A stretch of DNA of 64,000 nt from Lacibacter sp. H375 (lineage in GTDB: Bacteria > Bacteroidota > Bacteroidia > Chitinophagales > Chitinophagaceae): NCBI RefSeq assembly GCF_037892425.1, contig NZ_JBBKTT010000002.1, forward strand, positions 124,001-188,000, given 5' to 3'. The notes under the pieces are model-generated. The model was not told where the DNA came from. It saw only the letters and a list, made by a program, of their open reading frames with translations, and ran no database searches. Shown one piece after another: positions 37,501 through 45,224 of this stretch (position 1 is the stretch's first letter; each line of letters begins with the position of its first letter). A program made the position numbers and the translations under genes.

Positions 37501-38841
37501 TCAGAAGACGAGTATAAACGAACTTCCTTCGCCTTCTTTACTTTGTACACGGATATTGCCTTTGTGTAACAGCATGATCTGTTTGCAAAGACTGAGGCCA
37601 ATGCCGCTTCCGTTTTTTCTTGTGCTGAAGAACGGGATAAAGATCTTATCTAAAATTTCAGCAGACATACCGCTGCCGTTATCTGATACTTTGATCACTG
37701 TTTTACCAGCTGTGGTTGTGCTGGCAGTGAGTATGATCTGTGGATCAGGTTTATCTTTTACTGCTTCAATTGCATTTACGAGTAAGTTGATCAATACCTG
37801 TTCCAGCAAATTAATATCTGCAACTAATGTTACGGCAGGATCTTTCAGGATAATATCCAGTTCGATCTGTTTCTGCTCAAGTGTTGGCTGCATTAACTGG
37901 TTCAGGTTTTCAAAGAGATCACGTACCAGTATTTTTTTGCTGTTGAGCGTTGTGATCTTATTCAGGTTCCTATAGGTTTCAGCAAACTTCAATAAACCTT
38001 CGCTCCGGCGTTGAATTGTTTCAATACCAAGCGCAAGATCATCAACCGAGCCTTCTTTATTTTGCAAGTGCTCCACACTCTGATGTAGCCTGTTCTTTAA
38101 TGTTTCTGCCAACGACGAAATAGGCGCAACAGAATTCATGATCTCATGCGTCATTACACTTAAAAGCTTGCGCCATGCTTCTGCTTCATTTTCATCTAAT
38201 GCTTCGTTTACGTTTTGGAAGGCGATGAGCTTAAACGTTTGGTCATCCGTTTGAAAAGCAGTGGCCGACAGTAATACTTTAAAACTTGTTTTATCGTTGG
38301 TCGCAGTTGCAAGTTTGCTTTCGCCGGTCTTGATATTGATGGCTTCTTTATACAATCCTTCGTCTCTTTTCTCCAGTGAGTGAATCGTTTTTAAATAAGG
38401 GATGCCCATCATCCGTTTGAACGATTCATTCATCCATACAATTTCACCTGTATCGGTTTTATAGGAAATGATACCGGTATCAACCAGCTCAAGTATTTTT
38501 TGTAAGTAAACATATTGCGTCTCTTTCTCCCGGCTGATCACTTTAAACGTGGAGTTGATCTCATTAAATCCTTCACGCAATGGTTGCAATTCAGCAGGAG
38601 CATGTTTTACATTAAAGTGCCTCGAGAAATCTCTGTAGTGAATTGATTCAGCAAATTCTTTTACTTCGTTCTGTGCTTTGTTGAGTAATTGATAAAGATC
38701 ATAAAACTGGTAACCAAGTATGGGTAAAAGAAATCCGGCATATAAGAAGTATTCTTTCACCAACAGCCATGCAGCAGCAAATAGTATTGCAAACAGCAAT
38801 ATTAATCTTATCAATAAACGCCACTCATATCTTTTAAACAT
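37501..38841 (-). CDS. NtrY/NtrB-like sensor histidine kinase
   Basis: This 446-aa kinase has two membrane helices at the N-terminus (about 9-28 and 31-48) with almost no periplasmic loop, then a linker and a PAS domain (about 105-205, ILELVDTGIISYKTDTGEIVWMN). The dimerisation domain has H232 in VMTHEIMNSVAPISSL, and the HATPase shows NLLVNAIEAV, DNGSGMS and KNGSGIGLSL. The lack of a sensor loop suggests it reads a signal inside or within the membrane, as proposed for several NtrY-like and intramembrane-sensing kinases. It lies 56 bp downstream of the NtrC-like gene on the same strand, the usual partner arrangement. Confidence 0.93.
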   Translation of the reverse strand: MFKRYEWRLLIRLILLFAILFAAAWLLVKEYFLYAGFLLPILGYQFYDLYQLLNKAQNEVKEFAESIHYRDFSRHFNVKHAPAELQPLREGFNEINSTFKVISREKETQYVYLQKILELVDTGIISYKTDTGEIVWMNESFKRMMGIPYLKTIHSLEKRDEGLYKEAINIKTGESKLATATNDKTSFKVLLSATAFQTDDQTFKLIAFQNVNEALDENEAEAWRKLLSVMTHEIMNSVAPISSLAETLKNRLHQSVEHLQNKEGSVDDLALGIETIQRRSEGLLKFAETYRNLNKITTLNSKKILVRDLFENLNQLMQPTLEQKQIELDIILKDPAVTLVADINLLEQVLINLLVNAIEAVKDKPDPQIILTASTTTAGKTVIKVSDNGSGMSAEILDKIFIPFFSTRKNGSGIGLSLCKQIMLLHKGNIRVQSKEGEGSSFILVF

Positions 38842-38897
38842 AATCTTTAATACTCTTTATCCTGTTACAAGTTCCCCTTTACAGTCGGAAGGACTTT

Positions 38898-40289
38898 TTA
38901 AATATCATACTTCGTCAATCTCCTGTACAACGCTGTTCTTGTTAAACCAAGTTCTTTTGCTGCTTTTGTAATATTACCATTATGCTTTTCAATAACACGG
39001 AGAATCGTATTCTTCTCCATGCTGCTCAGTTTAAGATCCTGTTCTTCTTCTTCAGCCTGCATACGTGCAGTTTCGATTGGCGAAAAAATAAGATCACTTG
39101 CGGAGAGTGTATCACCTTCTGTCATGATCACTGCACGTTCAATACTGTATTGCAGTTCACGCACATTGCCGGGAAAAGGATGCTCTACCAATTTATCAAT
39201 TGCTTTTTTATCCAACTGGATATTTGGCTTGATGTATTTTTCAGCATACACCGTTACATAATGCTGTGCCAGTAATGGAATATCTTCTTTGCGTTTACGC
39301 AGTGGCGGTAATGTAATTTCAACGGTATTGATACGATACACGAGATCTTTACGAAAACGATTTTCATTGGCCAGTTCAGCTAAAGGAAGATTGGTTGCAC
39401 AGATCAAACGAATGTCAACAGGAATCGGTTCATTACTTCCCAGCTTAATAATCTGCCTGTTTTGCAATGCCGATAATAATTTTGCCTGTTGCTGCAAACT
39501 TATATTGCCAATCTCATCTAAAAACAAAGTACCGCCATTGGCAGCTTCAAACCGGCCAATACGTTCTTCCCTCGCATCAGTAAATGCACCTTTCTTATGA
39601 CCGAATAATTCGCTTTCAAATAATGTTTCCGTTAAAGCACCGGCATCAACTTTTATAAAAGGTTTGTTTGCCCGTAATGATTGCTGATGTATTGCATATG
39701 CGACAAGATCTTTACCTGTGCCATTCTCTCCAAGTATTAAAACGTTCGCATCGGTGGGTGCAATTTTTTCGATCTTCACAAAAATATCTTTCATCGCAGC
39801 ACTTTCACCCACCATCGTTTTACCGGCAGAGGTCGAGGAAACAAGATGGCCTGAAGTTTTGTCTGCACCTTTTTTATTTAATGCTTCACGAATAGTGGTG
39901 ATAAGTTTTTCGTTGTGCCAGGGCTTTATCACAAAATCGGCAGCTCCTTCTTTTAATGATCGGACAGCAAGATCGATATCGCCATATGCCGTGATCATGA
40001 TTACAGCAGGTTGTTGTGTTTGCTCTTTAATTTTTTTTAGCCAATAAATTCCTTCGTTGCCGGTATGAATGGTACTGTTGAAATTCATGTCCAGAAGTAT
40101 CAGATCAAAGCTTTGTTTGGCCAACAGGTGACGGATGTTTTCCGGATTCTTTTCAGTCACTACTTCCTTTGCTTCAGTTTTCAACAGCAATCGCACAGCT
40201 GTGAGAACATCCGTATCATCATCAATGATCAGTATGCGGGAATTTTTTAAATTCATTCTTTTATGTTCGATCGTACTGTTTGTATTCAT
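38898..40289 (-). CDS. NtrC-family sigma-54-dependent response regulator
   Basis: This protein has 463 aa from ATG 40289; an ATG at 40256 with a more AT-rich leader may be the true start (452 aa). It has a receiver with D67 in LILLDMNF, an AAA+ domain with Walker A GENGTGKD and Walker B GGTLFLDEIG, and a C-terminal Fis-type HTH (NITKAAKELGLTRTALYRRL). The sigma-54 contact loop reads GAFTDA (residues 234-239) instead of the classical GAFTGA. It is divergent from the ten-gene export operon, whose promoter region holds paired upstream sites and a -24-like box. It should therefore activate that operon when phosphorylated by the neighbouring kinase. Confidence 0.95.
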   Translation of the reverse strand: MNTNSTIEHKRMNLKNSRILIIDDDTDVLTAVRLLLKTEAKEVVTEKNPENIRHLLAKQSFDLILLDMNFNSTIHTGNEGIYWLKKIKEQTQQPAVIMITAYGDIDLAVRSLKEGAADFVIKPWHNEKLITTIREALNKKGADKTSGHLVSSTSAGKTMVGESAAMKDIFVKIEKIAPTDANVLILGENGTGKDLVAYAIHQQSLRANKPFIKVDAGALTETLFESELFGHKKGAFTDAREERIGRFEAANGGTLFLDEIGNISLQQQAKLLSALQNRQIIKLGSNEPIPVDIRLICATNLPLAELANENRFRKDLVYRINTVEITLPPLRKRKEDIPLLAQHYVTVYAEKYIKPNIQLDKKAIDKLVEHPFPGNVRELQYSIERAVIMTEGDTLSASDLIFSPIETARMQAEEEEQDLKLSSMEKNTILRVIEKHNGNITKAAKELGLTRTALYRRLTKYDI

Positions 40290-40373
40290 GGCAGTACGTT
40301 CACCACCACAAGTTTACCATATTCGTAAAGTATTGACAACTAATTCTCAACAAAAATCCCAACCAAAGGAAAC

Positions 40374-40413
40374 TGTATCAAAACCGTACACCTGTTGTAT
40401 CGAAACCGTACAC
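40374..40413 (+). promoter_or_regulatory. Paired upstream activator sites for the NtrC-like regulator
   Basis: Two 18-bp copies, TGTATCAAAACCGTACAC (40374-40391) and TGTATCGAAACCGTACAC (40396-40413), differ at one base and are 22 bp apart, two helical turns. Each contains TGTA and TACA ends as an imperfect dyad. They lie about 100 bp upstream of the transcription start predicted from the -24 box, the usual position for NtrC-type enhancers. The rest of the 302-bp divergent region (40290-40591) contains the -24 box and an inverted repeat, and no gene. Confidence 0.65.
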
Positions 40414-40464
40414 TTTTAATTTAAAGGAGAGAGTACTGTCATGATAACCAATGTATTAGCCCGT

Positions 40465-40480
40465 TGGCACGGTGTTATGG
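40465..40480 (+). promoter_or_regulatory. Candidate sigma-54 promoter (-24 box exact, -12 box weak)
   Basis: TGGCACG at 40465-40471 is a perfect -24 element. At the proper spacing the -12 element reads TATGG rather than TTGCA, so that half is poor. The position, downstream of the paired activator sites and about 110 bp before the adaptor gene, supports the assignment. Confidence 0.5.
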
Positions 40481-40520
40481 GTAATCTGCGTGTTCTCAAT
40501 TGATTTCTTTGGTTTCAAAA

Positions 40521-40547
40521 GTTACCCTGCTGTAACATCGGGGTAAC
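40521..40547. repeat. Inverted repeat in the leader of the export operon
   Basis: GTTACCC (40521-40527) and GGGTAAC (40541-40547) are exact reverse complements with a 13-bp spacer. No T-run follows directly. It could be a protein binding site or an mRNA hairpin just upstream of the adaptor start. Confidence 0.45.
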
Positions 40548-40591
40548 TTTCAACGTCAAGAGAACAGATTTTAAAAAGGAAATTATTTTAC

Positions 40592-41845
40592 ATGGACAGA
40601 GTTATTGAAAAGAAGAAATGGAACACGAAACGCATTCTAACGATTGCAGGTATTACAGCTATAGTTGCGTTGATTGCTGCCAGTGTATATTTCACTTCGG
40701 GCAAATCGAAGTTGAATGTAGATACTGAACGCATTACCATTGGCGAAATTAAAACTGCAGCCTTTCATGAGTTTATTACATTAAATGGAGTGGTATTGCC
40801 TGAAAGCACTATTTATCTTGATGCAATGGAAGGTGGAAGGGTAGAAGAGAAATTTGTAGAGGATGGAGCCATGATGACGAAAGGCCAGCCTATTCTTCGT
40901 TTATCAAATACAGATCTTGAATTACAACTTGCCAACCAGGAAACACAGGTGTTTAACGTGTTAACACAAATGCAGATCAGTAAAAATAATGCTGAGCAAA
41001 ACTCCATTAACCGCCAGAACCAGGATGCTGAAGTTGATAACGCATTGAAAGAAGCTGAACGTGTATATATTCTCAATAAGAAATTGCATGAACAAAAAGT
41101 AATTGGCTTGCAGGAATTTCAAAGCAGTAAGAATTTATACGATTACCAGTTACGCCGTAAAAAATTAACGGAGCAAATCATGAAAACTGATGCAACAAGT
41201 ATGAAGCAGCAGGTTGATCAAATGGGTGAAAGTTATCAGCAGATGAAACGCACACTTGCATTGATGCGTAAAAAAGTTGGTGACTTAATTGTGCGTGCAC
41301 CTGTTGATGGACAATTAACATCGCTTGATGCAGAAATTGGTGAGAACAAAAATAAAGGGCAACGTCTTGGACAGATCGATGTGATGAGTGGCTACAAGCT
41401 TCGGGTTGATGTTGATGAACATTATATCAGCCGGGTGTTTGCAGGGCTGCTTGGTAATTGTGATGTGGCAGGTAAAACGTATCAACTGAAAATTAAAAAA
41501 GTATATACACAGGTTACCAATGGCCGTTTCCAGGTTGATATGGAATTTGCTGATAAAGTACCGGAAGGTATCCGTCGTGGACAAACATTACAAGTGCGTT
41601 TGGCTTTGAGTGAAGAAACACAGGCCATTCTTTTACCGAAAGGAGGTTTCTACCAACAGACAGGTGGCAACTGGATATTTAAGTTGAATGAAAACGGAAC
41701 AGTTGCTTACAAAGTAGATATTCAACTTGGTCGCCAAAACCCTGATTACTACGAAGTGTTGAGTGGATTAAAACCTGGCGATAAAGTGGTAACCAGCAGC
41801 TATGAGAACTATGGTAACATGCAGGAATTAATTTTAAAGAAGTAA
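40592..41845 (+). CDS. Periplasmic adaptor (membrane-fusion protein, HlyD/MacA-like)
   Basis: This 417-aa protein is anchored by one N-terminal membrane helix (about 14-33, RILTIAGITAIVALIAASVY). It has split lipoyl-like halves (GGRVEEKFVEDGAMMTKGQPIL near 88-110, and VGDLIVRAPVDGQLTSLDAEIGE near 229-250) around a long coiled-coil hairpin (about 115-225). Beta-barrel and membrane-proximal domains follow. Adaptors of this type join an inner-membrane ABC permease to a TolC-like channel. It is the first gene of the operon and should bridge the permeases encoded downstream and the TolC homologue at 57995. Confidence 0.92.
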   Translation: MDRVIEKKKWNTKRILTIAGITAIVALIAASVYFTSGKSKLNVDTERITIGEIKTAAFHEFITLNGVVLPESTIYLDAMEGGRVEEKFVEDGAMMTKGQPILRLSNTDLELQLANQETQVFNVLTQMQISKNNAEQNSINRQNQDAEVDNALKEAERVYILNKKLHEQKVIGLQEFQSSKNLYDYQLRRKKLTEQIMKTDATSMKQQVDQMGESYQQMKRTLALMRKKVGDLIVRAPVDGQLTSLDAEIGENKNKGQRLGQIDVMSGYKLRVDVDEHYISRVFAGLLGNCDVAGKTYQLKIKKVYTQVTNGRFQVDMEFADKVPEGIRRGQTLQVRLALSEETQAILLPKGGFYQQTGGNWIFKLNENGTVAYKVDIQLGRQNPDYYEVLSGLKPGDKVVTSSYENYGNMQELILKK

Positions 41846-41848
41846 ATC

Positions 41849-42019
41849 ATGAAAAAGGAATTCATTTTGTTGATGGCTTTTGTATTGATCTGTTTGCTTG
41901 GCGCAACATCTGTTGCTGTGAGCAACAACCGTACATGCAGCCTTGATAAAAAAGAAGTAAAACAAGCGCCAACAAACGATTTTCTGTTGCATGGCCCGTT
42001 AAACTATTTCCAATTATAA
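41849..42019 (+). CDS. Small membrane or secreted peptide, 56 aa, unknown
   Basis: This short ORF starts three bases after the adaptor stop codon and ends 12 bp before the ATPase start, so it fills the gap between them. The sequence starts MKKEFILLMAFVLICLLGAT, which is a membrane anchor or signal peptide. A hydrophilic stretch with one cysteine (NNRTCSLDKKEVKQ) follows, then the end DFLLHGPLNYFQL. Codon use looks like its neighbours. No family is recognised. The tight spacing and signal suggest a genuine small subunit or regulator of the exporter; conservation in relatives would settle it. Confidence 0.6.
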   Translation: MKKEFILLMAFVLICLLGATSVAVSNNRTCSLDKKEVKQAPTNDFLLHGPLNYFQL

Positions 42020-42031
42020 AAAATCACATCA

Positions 42032-42709
42032 ATGATAAAGATCACCAATCTCGAAAAATTCTATCGTACAGAAGAAGTTGAAACTGTTGCGTTGAACAAA
42101 CTGTCAATGGAAGTGAAAGAAGGAGAGTTTGTTGCTGTAATGGGTCCAAGTGGTTGCGGCAAATCAACCTTGTTGAATATTCTTGGTTTGCTCGACGATC
42201 CTGATGGCGGCAGTTTCCTCTTTAATGGTATTGAAGTGGCAGGTTTTAACGAACGTAAACGGGCCGATCTGCGTAAACGCAATATTGGTTTCGTGTTCCA
42301 GAGCTTTAACCTCATTGATGAGTTAACTGTGTACGAGAACGTTGAGTTACCGTTGATCTATTGCAATATAAAAGCTGATGAGCGCAAGAAAAAAGTAGAA
42401 GAAGTGCTAGACAAAATGCAGATCATGCATCGTCGTAACCACTACCCGCAACAGCTAAGTGGTGGCCAGCAACAGCGTGTGGCAGTTGCCCGTGCGGTGG
42501 TGAACAATCCTAAACTTATTCTTGCAGATGAGCCAACGGGTAATCTTGATTCATCAAATGGTAATGAAGTAATGCAATTGCTTACTGATCTGAATGAGCA
42601 GGGTACAACCATCATCATGGTAACGCACAGTGAGCATGATGCAAAATACAGTCATCGTATTATCCGTATGCTCGATGGGCATTCGGTTACAGAAAATATA
42701 TTGGTATAA
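42032..42709 (+). CDS. ABC transporter ATPase, MacB/LolD-like (first copy)
   Basis: This 225-aa ATPase is complete: Walker [10 protein letters not shown] (about 39-47), Q-loop in [10 protein letters not shown], signature [14 protein letters not shown], Walker [10 protein letters not shown] with a normal D-loop NLDS, and H-loop VTHSE. This group powers MacB-, LolCDE- and FtsEX-type permeases that work by mechanotransmission rather than by moving substrates across the inner membrane. Six such permeases follow. It is separated from the first of them by 74 bp that contain a 7-bp dyad. Confidence 0.95.
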   Translation: MIKITNLEKFYRTEEVETVALNKLSMEVKEGEFVAVMGPSGCGKSTLLNILGLLDDPDGGSFLFNGIEVAGFNERKRADLRKRNIGFVFQSFNLIDELTVYENVELPLIYCNIKADERKKKVEEVLDKMQIMHRRNHYPQQLSGGQQQRVAVARAVVNNPKLILADEPTGNLDSSNGNEVMQLLTDLNEQGTTIIMVTHSEHDAKYSHRIIRMLDGHSVTENILV

Positions 42710-42713
42710 ACAG

Positions 42714-42728
42714 ATTGACGCCGTCAAT
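42714..42728. repeat. Perfect dyad between ATPase and first permease gene
   Basis: ATTGACG-C-CGTCAAT is an exact 7-bp inverted repeat around one base. It lies in the only sizeable gap (74 bp) of the operon after the small ORF. It may be a binding site for a regulator; its role is unknown. Confidence 0.35.
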
Positions 42729-42783
42729 TAACCATTAACCATAATCATTTAGCTCTCTTTGCCAACCATTAAACCTTGTTATC

Positions 42784-45213
42784 ATGTTTAGTAATTATTT
42801 AAAGATTGCCTGGCGAAACCTGCTGAAGAATAAAACCTTTTCACTCATTAATATCATCGGCCTTGCATCCGGGCTTGCATGTTTTATACTCATTACACTC
42901 TACATCACGGACGAAGTGAGTTACGATCGCTACCACGAAAAAGCCGATCGTATCTATCGCATCAATTCTGATATACGTTTTGGCGGTACAGCTTTAAATA
43001 TGGCGGTGAGTCCCGATCCGTTAGGAGCTACACTTAAAAAAGATTATCCACAGGTTGAACAGTTTACAAGAATTTATGCAAGCGAAGGTTCCAAGCTGTT
43101 TAAAAAAGACAACGTTTACATTACTGAAGAAAGGGTAGTGTATGCTGATTCAACCTTATTTGACGTGTTTACATTTCCTGCCATTGCCGGTAATCCAAAA
43201 ACTGCGTTGAGTGAACCCAATACAGTTGTTGTTACTGAAAGCACAGCAAAAAAATATTTTGGTTCGGTTGAAGCTGCCATGGGAAAAACCATGGAATGTA
43301 ATGATGAAAGAAACAGGCTGTATAAAGTAACGGCAGTGATAAAGGATATTCCCAAAAATTCTCACTTCATCTTTGATATGTTCTTGTCGATGGATAATGT
43401 GGAGTATAACTTTAATAATTTTCTGAGTCATAATTTTCATACCTACGTTATTCTGAAACCAGGCACAGACTACAAAGCATTTGAGAAAAACTTTGTACAG
43501 GTAATTGATAAATACATGTTGCCACAGGCAAAACAATTCATGCAGATTGAAAGCATGAAAGATTTTGAGAAAACAGGTAACAGACTTGCGTATTCGTTGA
43601 TTCCGTTAAAAAGTATTCACCTGCATTCCGAAAGAGGTGTAGAGCTTGGCGTGAATGGCAGTATACAGTATGTTTATATTTTTGGTGCCGTAGCGCTGTT
43701 TATATTGCTTATTGCATGTATCAACTTTATGAATCTTTCCACTGCACGTTCGGCATCAAGAGCAAAAGAAGTTGGTATACGGAAAGTGTTGGGGACAGAA
43801 AAAAAATCGTTGATCCGCCAGTTTTTGGCTGAATCAACGCTTACCAGCTTTATTGCATTGCTGCTGGCGGTAGCATTCACATGGCTCACACTAAACTGGT
43901 TCAACGATCTTGCAGCAAAAGAATTTCATATAACTGATTTATTGCAACCCGGCTTCCTCTTATTCTTATTAGCAATGCCAATAGCAGTTGGTCTTGTTGC
44001 AGGAAGTTACCCGGCCTTCTTTCTTTCTTCCTTCAAACCCATAGCGGTTTTAAAAGGAAAAATGAACACGGGTTTTTCAAAGAGTAATTTGCGCAGTACG
44101 TTGGTGGTGTTCCAGTTTTTTACAACCATCTTATTGATCACAGGAACAATTGTTATTTACAGACAGCTGAATTATATACAATCAACAAAGATCGGCTTCA
44201 ACAAAGAGCAGGTGTTGGTGGTTGATATTCCATCTATGAGCGGATCCACAGCAGAGTCGTTCAAAACGGAAGTTGCGAAACTTAGTAGCGTAAAGTCTGC
44301 TTCCTTTGCGGGTTTTTTGCCGGTGAGTAATTCAGCACGTAATGATAATACATGGTCAACAGAATCTGTAATGACAGAAAAGAACGGATTCAATATGCAG
44401 AACTGGCGAATTGACTATGATTATATTCCAACACTTGGAATGGAAATAGTTAAGGGACGTAATTTTTCTCCGCAATACGGTGGCGATTCAACAGCTTTAA
44501 TTATCAATGAAGCCACTGCTGCATTAATTGGTGGTGGCGATCCTGTTGGAAGAAAACTTTATTCATCCGACGGGCAGAATCCCGTTGTTTATACAGTGAT
44601 AGGTGTAGTGAAAAACTTCAACTATGAGTCGCTGAGGAAAAATGTATCGCCACTTGCTTTCAGACTTGGTAATAACAGGTGGGCTGCAGCGTTTCGTGTT
44701 GAAACAAAGGATATGAAAAATCTGCTGACACAGGTTGAATCAAAATTCAAAGCAATGGCACCCGGCATGCCATTCTCTTACAACTTTCTTGATGAATCGT
44801 TCGACAGAATGTATCGTGGTGAACAACGCATTGGGAAAATTGCGTTTGCATTTTCATTCCTGGCGATTCTTATTGCATGTCTGGGTTTGTTTGGTCTTGC
44901 AACCTATATGGCCGAGCAACGCACAAAAGAGATCGGCATCCGTAAAGTATTAGGTGCATCAGTTTCAGGTATTGTGCAAATGCTGAGCAAGGATTTTGTG
45001 AAGCTTGTATTGATTGCCTGCGTATTTGCAATACCACTTGCATGGTGGGCTATGAGCCAATGGTTGCAAAACTTTGCGTATCGTGTAAGTATTGGCTGGT
45101 GGGTATTTGCAGCTGCTGCTGTTATTGCATTGATCATTGCCGTGTTAACAGTGAGTTCGCAAGCGGTGAAAGCAGCATTGAGCAATCCTGTCAGAAGTTT
45201 ACGGAACGAATAA
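42784..45213 (+). CDS. MacB/FtsX-type ABC permease 1
   Basis: This 809-aa protein has an N-terminal membrane helix (about 19-40), a large periplasmic MacB-PCD-like domain and a first FtsX block starting near residue 297 (IFGAVALFILLIACINFMNLSTA) with coupling motif EVGIRKVLGTEKKSL. A second periplasmic domain and a second FtsX block near 685-805 with EIGIRKVLGASV follow. It ends NPVRSLRNE. The double-FtsX layout is typical of the large Bacteroidota relatives of MacB. Being first and having the most divergent tail, it may differ in role from the next five. The substrate is unknown. Confidence 0.93.
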   Translation: MFSNYLKIAWRNLLKNKTFSLINIIGLASGLACFILITLYITDEVSYDRYHEKADRIYRINSDIRFGGTALNMAVSPDPLGATLKKDYPQVEQFTRIYASEGSKLFKKDNVYITEERVVYADSTLFDVFTFPAIAGNPKTALSEPNTVVVTESTAKKYFGSVEAAMGKTMECNDERNRLYKVTAVIKDIPKNSHFIFDMFLSMDNVEYNFNNFLSHNFHTYVILKPGTDYKAFEKNFVQVIDKYMLPQAKQFMQIESMKDFEKTGNRLAYSLIPLKSIHLHSERGVELGVNGSIQYVYIFGAVALFILLIACINFMNLSTARSASRAKEVGIRKVLGTEKKSLIRQFLAESTLTSFIALLLAVAFTWLTLNWFNDLAAKEFHITDLLQPGFLLFLLAMPIAVGLVAGSYPAFFLSSFKPIAVLKGKMNTGFSKSNLRSTLVVFQFFTTILLITGTIVIYRQLNYIQSTKIGFNKEQVLVVDIPSMSGSTAESFKTEVAKLSSVKSASFAGFLPVSNSARNDNTWSTESVMTEKNGFNMQNWRIDYDYIPTLGMEIVKGRNFSPQYGGDSTALIINEATAALIGGGDPVGRKLYSSDGQNPVVYTVIGVVKNFNYESLRKNVSPLAFRLGNNRWAAAFRVETKDMKNLLTQVESKFKAMAPGMPFSYNFLDESFDRMYRGEQRIGKIAFAFSFLAILIACLGLFGLATYMAEQRTKEIGIRKVLGASVSGIVQMLSKDFVKLVLIACVFAIPLAWWAMSQWLQNFAYRVSIGWWVFAAAAVIALIIAVLTVSSQAVKAALSNPVRSLRNE

Positions 45214-45224
45214 ACCTTACATCT

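Noticed and set aside
45042-45224. Open extension of permease 2 into the end of permease 1
   Set aside because: The ATG at 45225 aligns with the N-termini of the paralogues; the extension is an out-of-frame reading of permease 1.
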